From: JBEKHT01 sp049511715
Lineage (GTDB): Bacteria; Chloroflexota; Anaerolineae; Anaerolineales; RBG-16-64-43
Reading direction: 5' to 3'
Length of the DNA: 11,790 nucleotides
Assembly: GCA_049511715.1 (NCBI GenBank)
Contig: JBEKXU010000053.1
Location: 1 to 11,790, forward strand
Numbering within the stretch: the stretch's first letter is position 1; each line of letters starts with the position of its first letter. The notes under the pieces were generated by a model, which worked only from the letters and a program-made list of their open reading frames with translations, did no database searches and was not told where the DNA came from. Made by a program: the position numbers and the translations under genes. Of the stretch, positions 4,721-11,790 are shown piece after piece.

Positions 4721-7147
4721 CTAGTTGCGGAGCGGTTTCCCAGTCTGAAGCATGTGCCAGATCCTCTCCTGGGTGCGGGACTCTCCGCACAGCGACAGGA
4801 ACGCCTCACACTCCAAGTCCAAGAAATACTGTTCGTCCACCCAGGCCGGGGAAGCCAGCTCCCCGCCACAGAGCACCCGGGCCAGATGCCCGCCGACCAC
4901 GGCGTCGTACTCCGTGACCGCCGCGCTCTCCCGGAACATGTGCAGGCCCACCCGCAGGGCGGCCAGGGCATCCCGGCCCGCCGCATACACTTTGAATGGG
5001 ATAGGCGGGCGGTAGCCGGACTGGGCCAGATGCAGTGCCTCGTCCTTTGCCTCCGAGAGCAAATGAGCCCGATTCATCACCAGCCGGTTCTCCAGCGAAA
5101 GGAACCCGAGACTGCGCGCCTCCTCCGCCGAAGTGGAGGCCCGCGCCTGACCCACGGTTTCGAAGATCCTCTGCAGGGCCGGCAGCGCGTCCGCCCCCCG
5201 GTTCTGCATGACCGGGCTCACCAAGCGCCGGACCACTTCCTTGGTGCCCCCGCCCGCCGGGATAAGCCCGACCCCGACCTCGACCAATCCCAGGTACGAC
5301 TCGGCCGCAACCACCGCGTGAGGCGACGCCATGGTGATTTCGCAACCTCCGCCCAACGCCATTCCGGCGGGGGCGGCAATCACCGGGCGGCTGGCGAAGC
5401 GAATGCGCATGTTGATCTGCTGAAACTGGCGGATGCCCTGCTCCAACAGGTCCCAGGCCTTGTTCTGTGCTGCCACCCCCACGTAGGCCAGGTTGGCTCC
5501 GACGCTAAAGTTGTCCGCCTCATTGCCGATCACAAGGCCTTCGAATTCCCCCGCCTCCAACCGGTCCAGAGAGCGAGAAAGCATATCCCAGATGTCCGTG
5601 TCCAGGGCATTCATCTTGGTGTGAAACTCGACGCAGGCCACGCCTTGCCCCAAGTCGATCAGCGAGGCCCCGTCGTTCTGAGCCAGGACCGCGCCCGATT
5701 CGGATTTCCTCACGGACAAAGCCACCTCGGAGGGATCGACTGTGATCTCCCGGTATCCCTTGCGGGCCGGTTCGTACACGCCGCCCCGGCGCGCGCCAGA
5801 ATTGGCGTAGAAGCTCTCCTTCTCCGAGGCCAGCATTTCTTTGACCCAGTCCGCAGGAGGCGCCCCGGCAGCTTCCATTTGCCGGGCCGTCTCGCGCACC
5901 CCGAGGGCATCCCAGGTCTCAAACGGCCCCTGTTCGTGGGTGAACCCCCAGCGCATCGCCTGATCCACTGCCAGGGGCGAGTCGGCGATCTCCGGGAGGC
6001 GATGGGAGGCATAGGCGAGACCGTGATACGTGGAGGCCCGCAGCAGCTCCGAGGCCCGGTCCTCCGCGGCCAGCAGGGCCTTCAACCGCTCTCCCAGCGG
6101 CGCGATGTCTTTGGCCCGCCCGACCGACTCAAATCGCGGTTTGGCGGGAGGCTCGTACTCGAAGGTCTTGAGATTCAGGGACCAGAACTCGCGAGCCCCT
6201 TCCTTGCGGACCTCCTTGTAGAAGCCTTGCCCGGTCTTGCCCCCCAGCCAGTTGCGATCCACCATCGTCTTGAAAAGATCCAACACTGGCTGCGAGACCA
6301 TCAGCTCGCGCGATTCGTCATTGGGGACAACCGGGTAGAGGTTGCGGAAGACGTGGTAAAGGACGTCGATTCCCACCAGGTCGAAAAGGCGGAAGGTGGC
6401 CGTCCGCGGATATCCGATCAAGGGCCCCGTCAGAGCATCCACCTCGTCCACGCTGTACCCGTGGCGCAAAGCATAGTCCACGACAAACAGCCCCTCCATC
6501 GTCCCCACCCGGTTGGCGATGAAGTTGGGGGTGTCCTTGCAGATGACGACCCCCTTTCCCAGGCGCTTCTCGCCGATCCGGCGCATGAAATCCACCACCT
6601 CGGGGAAGGTGTCAGCAGTGGGGATAATCTCCAGCAGGCGCAGGTAGCGGGGCGGGTTGAAGAAGTGGGTCCCCAGGAAATGGCGGCGAAACTCCGCCGT
6701 GCGGCCCTGGGCGATGCTGGTCACCGGGATCCCTGAGGTGTTCGTGCTCACGATCGCGGTTTCGGCACGCACCGTGTCCAAGCGGGCCATCAGCTCCCGC
6801 TTGATCTCCAGGTTCTCGACAATCGCCTCCAGGATCCAGTCCACCTCCCGGAGCTTTTCGAAATCGTCCTCCAGGTTCCCAATCGTGATGCGGGCGGCCA
6901 GGTCCGGAACGAAGAAATCGGCCGGCCGGGACTTCAAGGACCTCTCCAGGCCGGACCGGGGAAAGCGGTTGCGCACCTCCTTGTCCGAACGGGTCAGCCC
7001 CCTCTTCTGTTCTTCGGGGGTCAACTGGGGTGGAACGATGTCCAGCAACAGGACCGAGACGCCGGCGTTGGCCAGGTGGGCTGCCAGGGCGGCGCCCATC
7101 GTGCCCGCTCCGATCACCGCCGCGCGTCGCATGGTGTAGGTCATCAT
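4721..7147 (-). CDS. fadN: Bifunctional 3-hydroxyacyl-CoA dehydrogenase / enoyl-CoA hydratase (FadN-like)
   Basis: Carries out the two middle beta-oxidation steps: hydration of 2-enoyl-CoA and NAD-dependent oxidation of the 3-hydroxyacyl-CoA. At 808 residues with the dehydrogenase first and the crotonase domain last, it has the FadN order, opposite to E. coli FadB. Dehydrogenase: Rossmann GAGTMG (13-18), catalytic His161 and Glu173 in THFFNPPRYLRLLEII, TPNF (206-209), and two C-terminal dehydrogenase domains up to about 430. Crotonase: NFSVGAN (546-552, oxyanion region), GMALGGGCE (595-603) with catalytic Glu603, and Glu623 in LVEVG; both catalytic glutamates are present. Two tandem ATGs exist: AAAGGAGG (7150-7157) is 2 nt from the ATG at 7147 and 5 nt from that at 7144, so the real start may be the second. 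It lies 39 bp after acyl-CoA dehydrogenase 1 and 53 bp before the thiolase gene. Confidence 0.95.
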   Translation of the reverse strand: MMTYTMRRAAVIGAGTMGAALAAHLANAGVSVLLLDIVPPQLTPEEQKRGLTRSDKEVRNRFPRSGLERSLKSRPADFFVPDLAARITIGNLEDDFEKLREVDWILEAIVENLEIKRELMARLDTVRAETAIVSTNTSGIPVTSIAQGRTAEFRRHFLGTHFFNPPRYLRLLEIIPTADTFPEVVDFMRRIGEKRLGKGVVICKDTPNFIANRVGTMEGLFVVDYALRHGYSVDEVDALTGPLIGYPRTATFRLFDLVGIDVLYHVFRNLYPVVPNDESRELMVSQPVLDLFKTMVDRNWLGGKTGQGFYKEVRKEGAREFWSLNLKTFEYEPPAKPRFESVGRAKDIAPLGERLKALLAAEDRASELLRASTYHGLAYASHRLPEIADSPLAVDQAMRWGFTHEQGPFETWDALGVRETARQMEAAGAPPADWVKEMLASEKESFYANSGARRGGVYEPARKGYREITVDPSEVALSVRKSESGAVLAQNDGASLIDLGQGVACVEFHTKMNALDTDIWDMLSRSLDRLEAGEFEGLVIGNEADNFSVGANLAYVGVAAQNKAWDLLEQGIRQFQQINMRIRFASRPVIAAPAGMALGGGCEITMASPHAVVAAESYLGLVEVGVGLIPAGGGTKEVVRRLVSPVMQNRGADALPALQRIFETVGQARASTSAEEARSLGFLSLENRLVMNRAHLLSEAKDEALHLAQSGYRPPIPFKVYAAGRDALAALRVGLHMFRESAAVTEYDAVVGGHLARVLCGGELASPAWVDEQYFLDLECEAFLSLCGESRTQERIWHMLQTGKPLRN

Positions 7148-7186
7148 GGCCTCCTTTCAGAGGTGAGTCAGACTGGCCGGGAAGGC

Positions 7187-8416
7187 CTAGCGGAGCTCGC
7201 GGCTGCCGTAGCCCAGGATCCGGCGAGCGACGACCAGCCGGTTGATCTGGCCTGTGCCTTCAAAAATATCGTTGATCTTCGCGTCGCGGAACCATTTCTC
7301 CAGGAGCTGCTTCCGCGAATACCCGATTGGTCCCATAAGCTCGACCGCACGTTGGGTGATCTTGGTGACGGCGTCCCCAGCCTTGACCTTGGCCATCGAG
7401 GACTCCAGAGAATTGGGCGTGCGCTGATCCGCCATCCACACGGCCCTCAGAACCAAAAGCCAAGCGCTGCGCAACATGGCCTCCATGTCGATCACCTCGC
7501 GCTCAATGTTGGTCAGTTTCTGGCGTGGGACGTCGTAGCGGATCTGAACCCCAGCTTGAGTCAACAGGTCCTTCACCAACTCCACCGTGGCGCGAGCTAC
7601 ACCCATGGCTGAGGCAGCGACCAAGGGCCGGGTCGCATCAAAGGTCGCCATCGCCCCCTTGAAACCTCCGGCGGTGGTAGGCCCCTTCGCCACCTCGGGG
7701 CTACCGAGAATGTTCTCCAGCGGCACTTTGCAATCCTGGAAGACTACGGAGGCCGTATCGGAAGCGCGGATGCCCATCTTGTCTTCCAGCTTGGTCACCG
7801 ACATCCCCGGGGTCCCCGCTTCGACCACGAAGGGGCGCATCCCCGCCCGCCCCGCGGAGGGATCAATCGTTGCCCAGACGACCACAAAACCCGGAGTGTC
7901 GACGAGCGATTTGTGCCCTGCCGTCACAAAGATCTTCTCCCCGTTGAGGACCCAGAAGCCCTCCTGGCGCACGGCGGTCGTTCGGATCGAGGCGGTGTCC
8001 GAACCCGCCTGCGGTTCGGTCATCGCCATGCAACCCAGAATCGGCTTCTCCTCCGTGAATCGCTTGAGAAATTTCTCCTTCTGCTCAGGCGTCCCGGTCG
8101 CCTCCACAGCGGCCGCTCCCAGTCCCCCTCCGGGAGTGCACAGGTAGAACGCGGCATCTCCCCATGAGAGGATCTCAATCTGATGAGCCAGGATCTGGTA
8201 CCCCAGCCGAGGTCCCTCATGTCTCCCTTCGCGGGGCGCCAGGGATCCCGCCTGCGTCGAGCGCATCGCCATTTGCATGAAGTTGATGTAGTCCCAGGGA
8301 ATCTCATGCTCGTGCTCATCGAATTGACGGGAAACGGGGCGCATCATGTTCTCCGCCACCGTCTGCAACATCACGCGCTGCTTCTTAATCGGTTCGGGCA
8401 TTGAGAAGTCGATCAT
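7187..8416 (-). CDS. Acyl-CoA dehydrogenase 1 (catalytically complete)
   Basis: FAD-dependent enzyme for the first beta-oxidation step (acyl-CoA to trans-2-enoyl-CoA), passing electrons to ETF. The 409-residue product is of full family length. N-terminal helical domain to about residue 125; the flavin/substrate strand AMTEPQAGSDTASIRTTA spans about 131-148; C-terminal helical domain includes GFKGAMATFDATRPLVAA (251-268), close to medium-chain dehydrogenases. The catalytic base is Glu386 in DIFEGTGQINRLVVAR, equivalent to the Glu of the YEGTSQ motif. AAGGAG (8425-8430) lies 8 nt before the ATG. A gap of 64 bp with a stem-loop separates it from the upstream paralogue, with which it may form a heteromer (inference). 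Chain-length preference cannot be read from the sequence. Confidence 0.95.
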   Translation of the reverse strand: MIDFSMPEPIKKQRVMLQTVAENMMRPVSRQFDEHEHEIPWDYINFMQMAMRSTQAGSLAPREGRHEGPRLGYQILAHQIEILSWGDAAFYLCTPGGGLGAAAVEATGTPEQKEKFLKRFTEEKPILGCMAMTEPQAGSDTASIRTTAVRQEGFWVLNGEKIFVTAGHKSLVDTPGFVVVWATIDPSAGRAGMRPFVVEAGTPGMSVTKLEDKMGIRASDTASVVFQDCKVPLENILGSPEVAKGPTTAGGFKGAMATFDATRPLVAASAMGVARATVELVKDLLTQAGVQIRYDVPRQKLTNIEREVIDMEAMLRSAWLLVLRAVWMADQRTPNSLESSMAKVKAGDAVTKITQRAVELMGPIGYSRKQLLEKWFRDAKINDIFEGTGQINRLVVARRILGYGSRELR

Positions 8417-8437
8417 GGGCTGCTCTCCTTTTCAGAA

Positions 8438-8469
8438 CCGCCCGACCTGGCTTGCGGCTGGGTGGGCGG
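8438..8469 (-). repeat. Intercistronic stem-loop between the two dehydrogenase genes
   Basis: CCGCCC (8438-8443) pairs with GGGCGG (8464-8469), extended by ACC/GGT (8445-8447 with 8461-8463) past one bulged base. It occupies most of the 64-bp gap. No U-run follows it on the minus strand, so it is unlikely to terminate; a role in mRNA stability or differential expression of the flanking cistrons is possible but unproven. Confidence 0.45.
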
Positions 8470-8480
8470 ATTGCCTCCGT

Positions 8481-9572
8481 CTAAACCATGGCTAGTCCGG
8501 TGAAGGTCGGGAAGCCACGGCCGTTGCGCATCCACATCTCGACTGGATGCTCGCGGATGTAGCCGTGTCCCCCCAGGATCTGCACGGCGCGGTCCGTCAC
8601 CATCATGACCATGTCATCCGCCGCGCTCTTGGCCAGAGCGACGGCCCGGGTGGCCTCCTGCCCCGTATCCAGGGTCCAGGCTGCCTCCCAGACCAGCAAA
8701 CGCGCCGCCTCGATCTCCGTAGCCATCTCGGCCAGCATGAACGCCACCGCCTGCTTCTGCGCGATCGGCACCCCGAACTGGATGCGCTCCTTGGCGTAGC
8801 TCATGGCGTACTCGTAGGCCGCTCTGGCAACGCCGACCGCCATCGAGGCCAGGGCTACATGACTTGAATTGAGCAGCAGTCTCGGATCGTGCCCTTCCTT
8901 TCCTCCCAGGCGGGCATCCTCCGGAAGACGGCAATCCTCCAGTTTGATCTCAAAGGTCGGGAGCGCGCGGATGCCCAGGTTTCCCTCGCGCTCGAGAACT
9001 GTGAGGCCTGGCGTCTGACGGGGCAGGAGAAAGGCCTGGCTCTTGCCTTCGAGGGAGGCCAGCACCAAAAGGTTTTCTGCCCGATCAGCGAAGGGAACAA
9101 AACACTTGGACCCGCTGAGCACGTAGCCGCCCTTCTCCGACCGGGCTGTGGAACGCAACGCCCCCGGGTCAAAGTCGAAGTCGGGTTCCACCCAAGCCAG
9201 GGACACCGGCCGGTAGTCTCCCCCGACTAACGGAGGCAGATACCGTTTCTTCTGCTCCTCGGTCCCCGCCAACAACAGGGGAAAGGCGAGCACCCCCGGG
9301 CCCAGAATGGTCAGAGCTCCAGCCAGATCCCCCCAGGCCAACTCCTCCGCCGCCAGAGCCCCCGTCACGGCAGAATGGTCCCCAAATCCCCCAAAGGTCT
9401 CAGGAACCGAGGCCTGGACGACGCCCAGCTCCCAACCTTTGGAAATCAGGGTATCGGGAAACCCACCCGTTTCGTCGGCCTCGTGAGCCGCCTCGCGCAA
9501 GTCTTTGGCGGCGTATTTATGAACGGCATCCACAAGCATTTTCTGCTCTTCGCTTGGTTCGAATCCGTACAT
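8481..9572 (-). CDS. Acyl-CoA dehydrogenase family protein 2, lacking the usual catalytic Glu
   Basis: A 363-residue member of the acyl-CoA dehydrogenase superfamily, clearly related in its C-terminal half to medium-chain enzymes: AYEYAMSYAKERIQFGVPIAQKQ split over about 252-274, MLAEMATEIEAARLL (279-293), VQILGGHGYIREHPVEMWMR (330-349). Aligning PVEMWMRNGRGFPTFTG with the family's PVEKLMRDAKIYQIYEG places Thr358 at the catalytic Glu, and the protein ends at residue 363, so the helix after that motif is missing. The flavin-contact segment is also atypical: AWVEPDFDFDPGALRSTAR (126-144) in place of the usual TEPxAGSD. It may be a partner subunit of the neighbouring complete dehydrogenase, as in heterotetrameric acyl-CoA dehydrogenases of mycobacteria, or use another base. 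AGGAGG (9577-9582) lies 4 nt before the ATG; it is 14 bp downstream of the hydrolase gene. Confidence 0.92.
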   Translation of the reverse strand: MYGFEPSEEQKMLVDAVHKYAAKDLREAAHEADETGGFPDTLISKGWELGVVQASVPETFGGFGDHSAVTGALAAEELAWGDLAGALTILGPGVLAFPLLLAGTEEQKKRYLPPLVGGDYRPVSLAWVEPDFDFDPGALRSTARSEKGGYVLSGSKCFVPFADRAENLLVLASLEGKSQAFLLPRQTPGLTVLEREGNLGIRALPTFEIKLEDCRLPEDARLGGKEGHDPRLLLNSSHVALASMAVGVARAAYEYAMSYAKERIQFGVPIAQKQAVAFMLAEMATEIEAARLLVWEAAWTLDTGQEATRAVALAKSAADDMVMMVTDRAVQILGGHGYIREHPVEMWMRNGRGFPTFTGLAMV

Positions 9573-9586
9573 CGTGCCTCCTCTCT

Positions 9587-10672
9587 CTACGCCCGACCTT
9601 CTTCCCCTCGGGCTCCCAACCGTTCGCGCACCCCGTAGGACCTCAAGCCCTGCCAGGACCGGCCAGCGACGCGCCGGTAATGAAGAGGCTGGTCCCCACC
9701 CGAGGCTCGCGAGGCGGCCTCCATGACTTCCAAGAACCCTCGTTGTTCCAGGTACTCGATGTGCGCACCCGCTTCTTCCAGCGCCAAGAGCACATCATAT
9801 CCGTGCACCGCCCCAAATAGCCGCTGCGACACCTCGGCAATCGTTCGCGGTTCCTCCAGAAGGTCCAGAAGCCGCGCCAGTCGATCGGCGTGCAGTTGAA
9901 AGATTTGCTCCACCCGACCACGCAGGTCGGTGATCGGGCCTTCATGCCCTCCCAGGGCGAGGGTCACCTCCGGGTAAAGCGTCCTCAGCTCGGCGAGCGA
10001 TTCTAGGTAGTGGGAAAGTCCGGTGAAGGGCATGAGTTGTTCAGGCGATTGATGGGGCGAGATCTGGGGCAGGACCATGTCCGAGCTGAGCAGGATGCTG
10101 CCCACCCGGATCACGACCAAGCCGGGGCAATGACCGGGAAGATGAGTCACCTCCAAGGCCCCGATGCGGGCATGTTTTCCCTCCAGCACCTGGTCGACCG
10201 CCACGGATCGGGAAAGGCTCTTGGCGAACGAATACAGATCCATCATCGACCCAAGCGATTCCTTCGCCACCCCCGCTTCCTGGAGAAAACCCCGCAGGCG
10301 GGCCGCCGTCCATGCCAGGCGCTCCTCATAGCTCGTGAGCACGCGCATGTCCAGCTCGTGCGCGGCCAGAGGCGCCGCACATCGGCCGCGAAGCCAGGCC
10401 ATGCCGCCAAAATGGTCAATGTGGCCGTGTGTCAGCACGATCGCGGAAAGGGATTCCGGTAAGGGCGGCTCCCGGTATTCGCGCGAGATAGCCTGAAGCC
10501 CATCCAGAAGGTCGCTATTGCTCTCTTCCAGACCCGAGCCCGCATCGACCAGGATCAGCTGATCTGCGGCGCGGACCACATGGATCATGGCCTCCAGGCC
10601 GGGGAAGGCCCGGACCGGGAAGCGATAGACCCGCATCTCCGCGCCGGCCGGAAAACACTCAAGGGGAGGCAT
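9587..10672 (-). CDS. MBL-fold metallo-hydrolase with C-terminal winged-helix-like region
   Basis: A 361-residue metallo-beta-lactamase-fold hydrolase with a complete dinuclear metal site: HGHIDH (His82, His84, Asp86, His87), His181 in PGHCPG, Asp198 in SSDMV and His243 in GGHEGP. After about residue 250 comes RGRVEQIFQLHADRLARLLD and then a small helical region with TIAEVSQRLFG and DVLLALEEAGAHIEYLEQRG, resembling the winged-helix domain found in LACTB2-like hydrolases. The substrate is unknown; an acyl-CoA or other thioester is a reasonable inference from the operon, not seen directly. The ATG at 10672 overlaps the 3' end of tetR by 14 bp, suggesting translational coupling; a second in-frame ATG at 10636 would remove 12 residues and cannot be excluded. 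Confidence 0.9.
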   Translation of the reverse strand: MPPLECFPAGAEMRVYRFPVRAFPGLEAMIHVVRAADQLILVDAGSGLEESNSDLLDGLQAISREYREPPLPESLSAIVLTHGHIDHFGGMAWLRGRCAAPLAAHELDMRVLTSYEERLAWTAARLRGFLQEAGVAKESLGSMMDLYSFAKSLSRSVAVDQVLEGKHARIGALEVTHLPGHCPGLVVIRVGSILLSSDMVLPQISPHQSPEQLMPFTGLSHYLESLAELRTLYPEVTLALGGHEGPITDLRGRVEQIFQLHADRLARLLDLLEEPRTIAEVSQRLFGAVHGYDVLLALEEAGAHIEYLEQRGFLEVMEAASRASGGDQPLHYRRVAGRSWQGLRSYGVRERLGARGEEGRA

Positions 10673-11234
10673 GGTCGGAACGCAGGCCCCGCAGGAACAG
10701 CCCGGAGAAAAACTCAGCCAGGTCCGCCGCCGACTTGGCCCCCCCCGGCTGGTACCACGTCACCATCCAGTTCTGGACAGCCAGGATGGCCCGCGCGGCC
10801 AGTGTTTCGTCCGTTTTCTGAAAGGCCCCCTTGCGGATGCCCTCGCGGATCAAATCCCGCCACAGGCTCTCAAAACGGTCGCGCCGGGCAATGTGACGGT
10901 TGCGGTAGCGCGGGGACAGATTCCGGTATTCCAGGAGAAGAACGGCGGCCAGGTCGCTGTGAACGGCAATATGCTCGGCATAAACTCTCATCGCCTCCCG
11001 CAGCTTTTCCTCGGGCGAGAGGTCGGAGTGCAGGACACTTTCCATGCCATCGATCAGAAGATCCAGAGCGCGATCGAGGAGAGTGACGAGGATTTCTTCT
11101 TTGCTGCGCACGTGGTGGTAGAGACTGCCCTTCTGCAGGTGCACCGCGTCCGCGATGTCCTGCATGGAAGTCGCCTGGTAGCCCTTCTCGCGGAAAATCT
11201 GGCCCGCCGCTGCCAGGATCTGTTCCCGCTGCAA
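10659..11234 (-). CDS. TetR/AcrR-family transcriptional regulator
   Basis: A 191-residue TetR repressor, first gene of the fatty-acid operon and its likely controller. The DNA-binding domain is clear: REQILAAAGQIFREKGYQAT (3-22), helix-turn-helix TSMQDIADAVHLQKGSLYHH (22-41) and KEEIL (45-49). The C-terminal ligand domain includes YRNLSPRYRNRHIARRDRFE (about 102-121), similar to regulators of lipid degradation. The likely effector is an acyl-CoA (inference). The start is TTG at 11234: it is the first possible start after an in-frame TAG at 11244-11246, and GGGAGG (11239-11244) lies 4 nt before it. An inverted repeat lies just upstream between promoter and start, consistent with autoregulation. 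Confidence 0.95.
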   Translation of the reverse strand: MQREQILAAAGQIFREKGYQATSMQDIADAVHLQKGSLYHHVRSKEEILVTLLDRALDLLIDGMESVLHSDLSPEEKLREAMRVYAEHIAVHSDLAAVLLLEYRNLSPRYRNRHIARRDRFESLWRDLIREGIRKGAFQKTDETLAARAILAVQNWMVTWYQPGGAKSAADLAEFFSGLFLRGLRSDHASP

Positions 11235-11244
11235 GGAGCCTCCC

Positions 11245-11262
11245 TACCAACCGTTTGGTTGA
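11245..11262. promoter_or_regulatory. Probable TetR operator
   Basis: Inverted repeat CAACC-GTTT-GGTTG (11248-11261) within TACCAACCGTTTGGTTGA. It lies between the -10 box and the tetR start, covering roughly +2 to +16, where a bound repressor would block transcription. The sequence resembles operators I recall for TetR-type fatty-acid regulators of the Thermus PfmR kind (TACCGACCGnTnGGTn), with one mismatch; that comparison is from memory. Confidence 0.65.
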
Positions 11263-11269
11263 CAATTTC

Positions 11270-11298
11270 AGTTTAACACCGAGCTCAGCCCCAGTCAA
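11270..11298 (-). promoter_or_regulatory. Sigma70-type promoter of the fatty-acid operon
   Basis: On the minus strand TTGACT (11293-11298) and TAAACT (11270-11275) are separated by exactly 17 bp, five and four of six matches to the -35 and -10 consensus. Transcription would begin near 11263, giving a leader of about 29 nt before the tetR TTG. It is the best promoter in the window and lies immediately before the first operon gene. Confidence 0.75.
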
Positions 11299-11312
11299 GC
11301 AATTGCGTGGGT

Positions 11313-11790
11313 TCAGGACATATGAGACAGATGGGCTTTCGGGGCCGCCCAGGGGTGGTAGCGGTAAAGGTACTCGGCCGGGGTCTTTTTGGCAAGGGAG
11401 CGGTGGGGCCGAACATGGTTGCCTGCCCTGGACCCGCAGTCCAGGGTAGACCCTTTCCCAACGGTGAAGGGCGTGGTTGACGCTCGGCATGTCAAAGCTG
11501 CCTTCGTAGAGGTCATAAAAGTCCTCGGCATGGGTCTGATGAGCTCTTTCGACAAAGGCGTTGAGCTTGGGGGAACGAGGGGGAAGAACGAAGAGGCGGA
11601 TGCCCTGGGCCGCACAAGCCTGCTCGAACTCCGCCTGAAACTCGCTACCCCCGTCCACCTGGATGGCTTTCACCGGGAATGGCATGCGAGCGGTCAGGCT
11701 GTCCAGGAAGGCCGTGGCGGTCTTGGCGGTCGCTCGCGAGTAGGCCTGGACCACGTCCCAGCGCGAAACCACATCCCTGGCTGTGAAGTG
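11313..11790 (-). pseudogene. IS481-like DDE transposase, frameshifted and cut by the window edge
   Basis: C-terminal part of an rve/DDE integrase-fold transposase. Entering from the window edge it reads HFTARDVVSRWDVVQAYSRA, then VDGGSEFQAEF with the second catalytic Asp, then PPRSPKLNAFVERAHQTH with the catalytic Glu, and WERVY at 11460-11446. The expected continuation NHVRPHRSLAKKTPAEYL is present but in another frame, starting at 11420 and ending at TGA 11313-11315. The break is a 25-nt insertion (11421-11445); removing it restores WERVY-NHVRPH exactly. Without it the frame would run on through the IS end into the operon leader. The first catalytic Asp lies outside the window. Probably inactive unless frameshifting occurs. 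Confidence 0.85.
11426..11446. repeat. Perfect inverted repeat inside the transposase pseudogene
   Basis: CCCTGGAC (11426-11433) and GTCCAGGG (11439-11446) form a perfect 8-bp stem with a CCGCA loop. It makes up most of the 25-nt insertion (11421-11445) that disrupts the transposase frame; the outermost pair uses a base of the flanking codon. I found no second copy in this window. Confidence 0.75.

Larger units (their letters stand above)
11308..11790 (-). mobile_element. Partial IS481-like insertion sequence, 3' end only
   Basis: The right edge is the 3' part of an insertion sequence whose transposase reads toward the fatty-acid operon. The exact end is not definable because only one terminus is visible; a boundary near 11308-11313 is suggested because the transposase stop (11313) and a candidate terminal sequence GGTTCAGGACATATGAGACA (11310-11329) lie there. 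In such elements the terminal repeat commonly overlaps the end of the transposase gene. Target-site duplication cannot be checked. Confidence 0.65.

Noticed and set aside
4577..6736. Long open frame (719 codons) on the plus strand opposite the fadN-like and thiolase genes
   Set aside because: It is antisense to two proteins with complete catalytic motifs, its translation is rich in Arg, Pro, His and Gly without any recognisable domain, and it follows from the strong G/C third-position bias.
11259..11264. TTGACA on the plus strand as a promoter reading into the IS
   Set aside because: No -10-like sequence occurs 16-18 bp downstream, and the bases are explained by the operator arm.
10870..11445. 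Continuation of the transposase frame through the IS end into the tetR gene
   Set aside because: The frame is open only because of the 25-nt insertion; past it the residues lose all transposase similarity and run antiparallel in sense to nothing conserved, in a different frame from tetR.
1..11790. CRISPR array, tRNA or rRNA gene
   Set aside because: I saw no regularly spaced direct repeats, no cloverleaf with a conserved T-loop, and no rRNA segments on either strand by eye.

Overview
This GC-rich bacterial window carries two opposed gene groups plus the edge of an insertion sequence. The organism cannot be named from the sequence. Strong G/C third-position bias, a Bacillus FadN-like bifunctional enzyme, a TetR-controlled beta-oxidation operon and an in-frame UGA selenoprotein suggest an uncultured or soil/subsurface GC-rich lineage that can use fatty acids and decode selenocysteine. 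That placement is inference.

Left part, plus strand (about 150-1964): a small SelW/Rdx-type selenoprotein gene (198-443), then trpS (tryptophanyl-tRNA synthetase) and dtd (D-aminoacyl-tRNA deacylase), closely spaced and probably co-transcribed. The selenoprotein is the main discovery of the window. Its reading frame is interrupted by TGA at the exact redox position of a CxxU motif, so ordinary gene calling misses it. A perfect 8-bp hairpin with a GUC loop starts 14 nt after the TGA and looks like a bacterial SECIS element. The dtd 3' end overlaps the convergent era gene (GTPase Era, minus strand) by 19 bp.

Middle and right part, minus strand (11234 down to 3005): an operon of about 8.2 kb reading tetR - MBL-fold hydrolase - acyl-CoA dehydrogenase 2 - acyl-CoA dehydrogenase 1 - fadN-like 3-hydroxyacyl-CoA dehydrogenase/enoyl-CoA hydratase - thiolase - SCP2-domain protein. 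It ends in a strong hairpin (2949-2980) before era. Together the genes cover a full beta-oxidation cycle: dehydrogenation, hydration, second oxidation and thiolysis, plus a lipid-binding SCP2 protein, a hydrolase and a local regulator. A clear sigma70-type promoter (TTGACT - 17 bp - TAAACT) sits before tetR, with an inverted-repeat operator at the expected transcription start, which suggests autoregulation by the TetR protein. Two enzymes are odd: acyl-CoA dehydrogenase 2 has Thr where the family has its catalytic Glu and lacks the C-terminal helix, and the thiolase carries a highly basic N-terminal tail of about 41 residues.

Right edge (11313-11790): the 3' part of an IS481-like DDE transposase gene, minus strand, running off the window. 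It is broken by a 25-nt insertion containing a perfect 8-bp inverted repeat, which shifts the frame just before the conserved VRPH segment. The element ends roughly 15 bp upstream of the operon's -35 box. Positions 1-150 hold no gene I can support.
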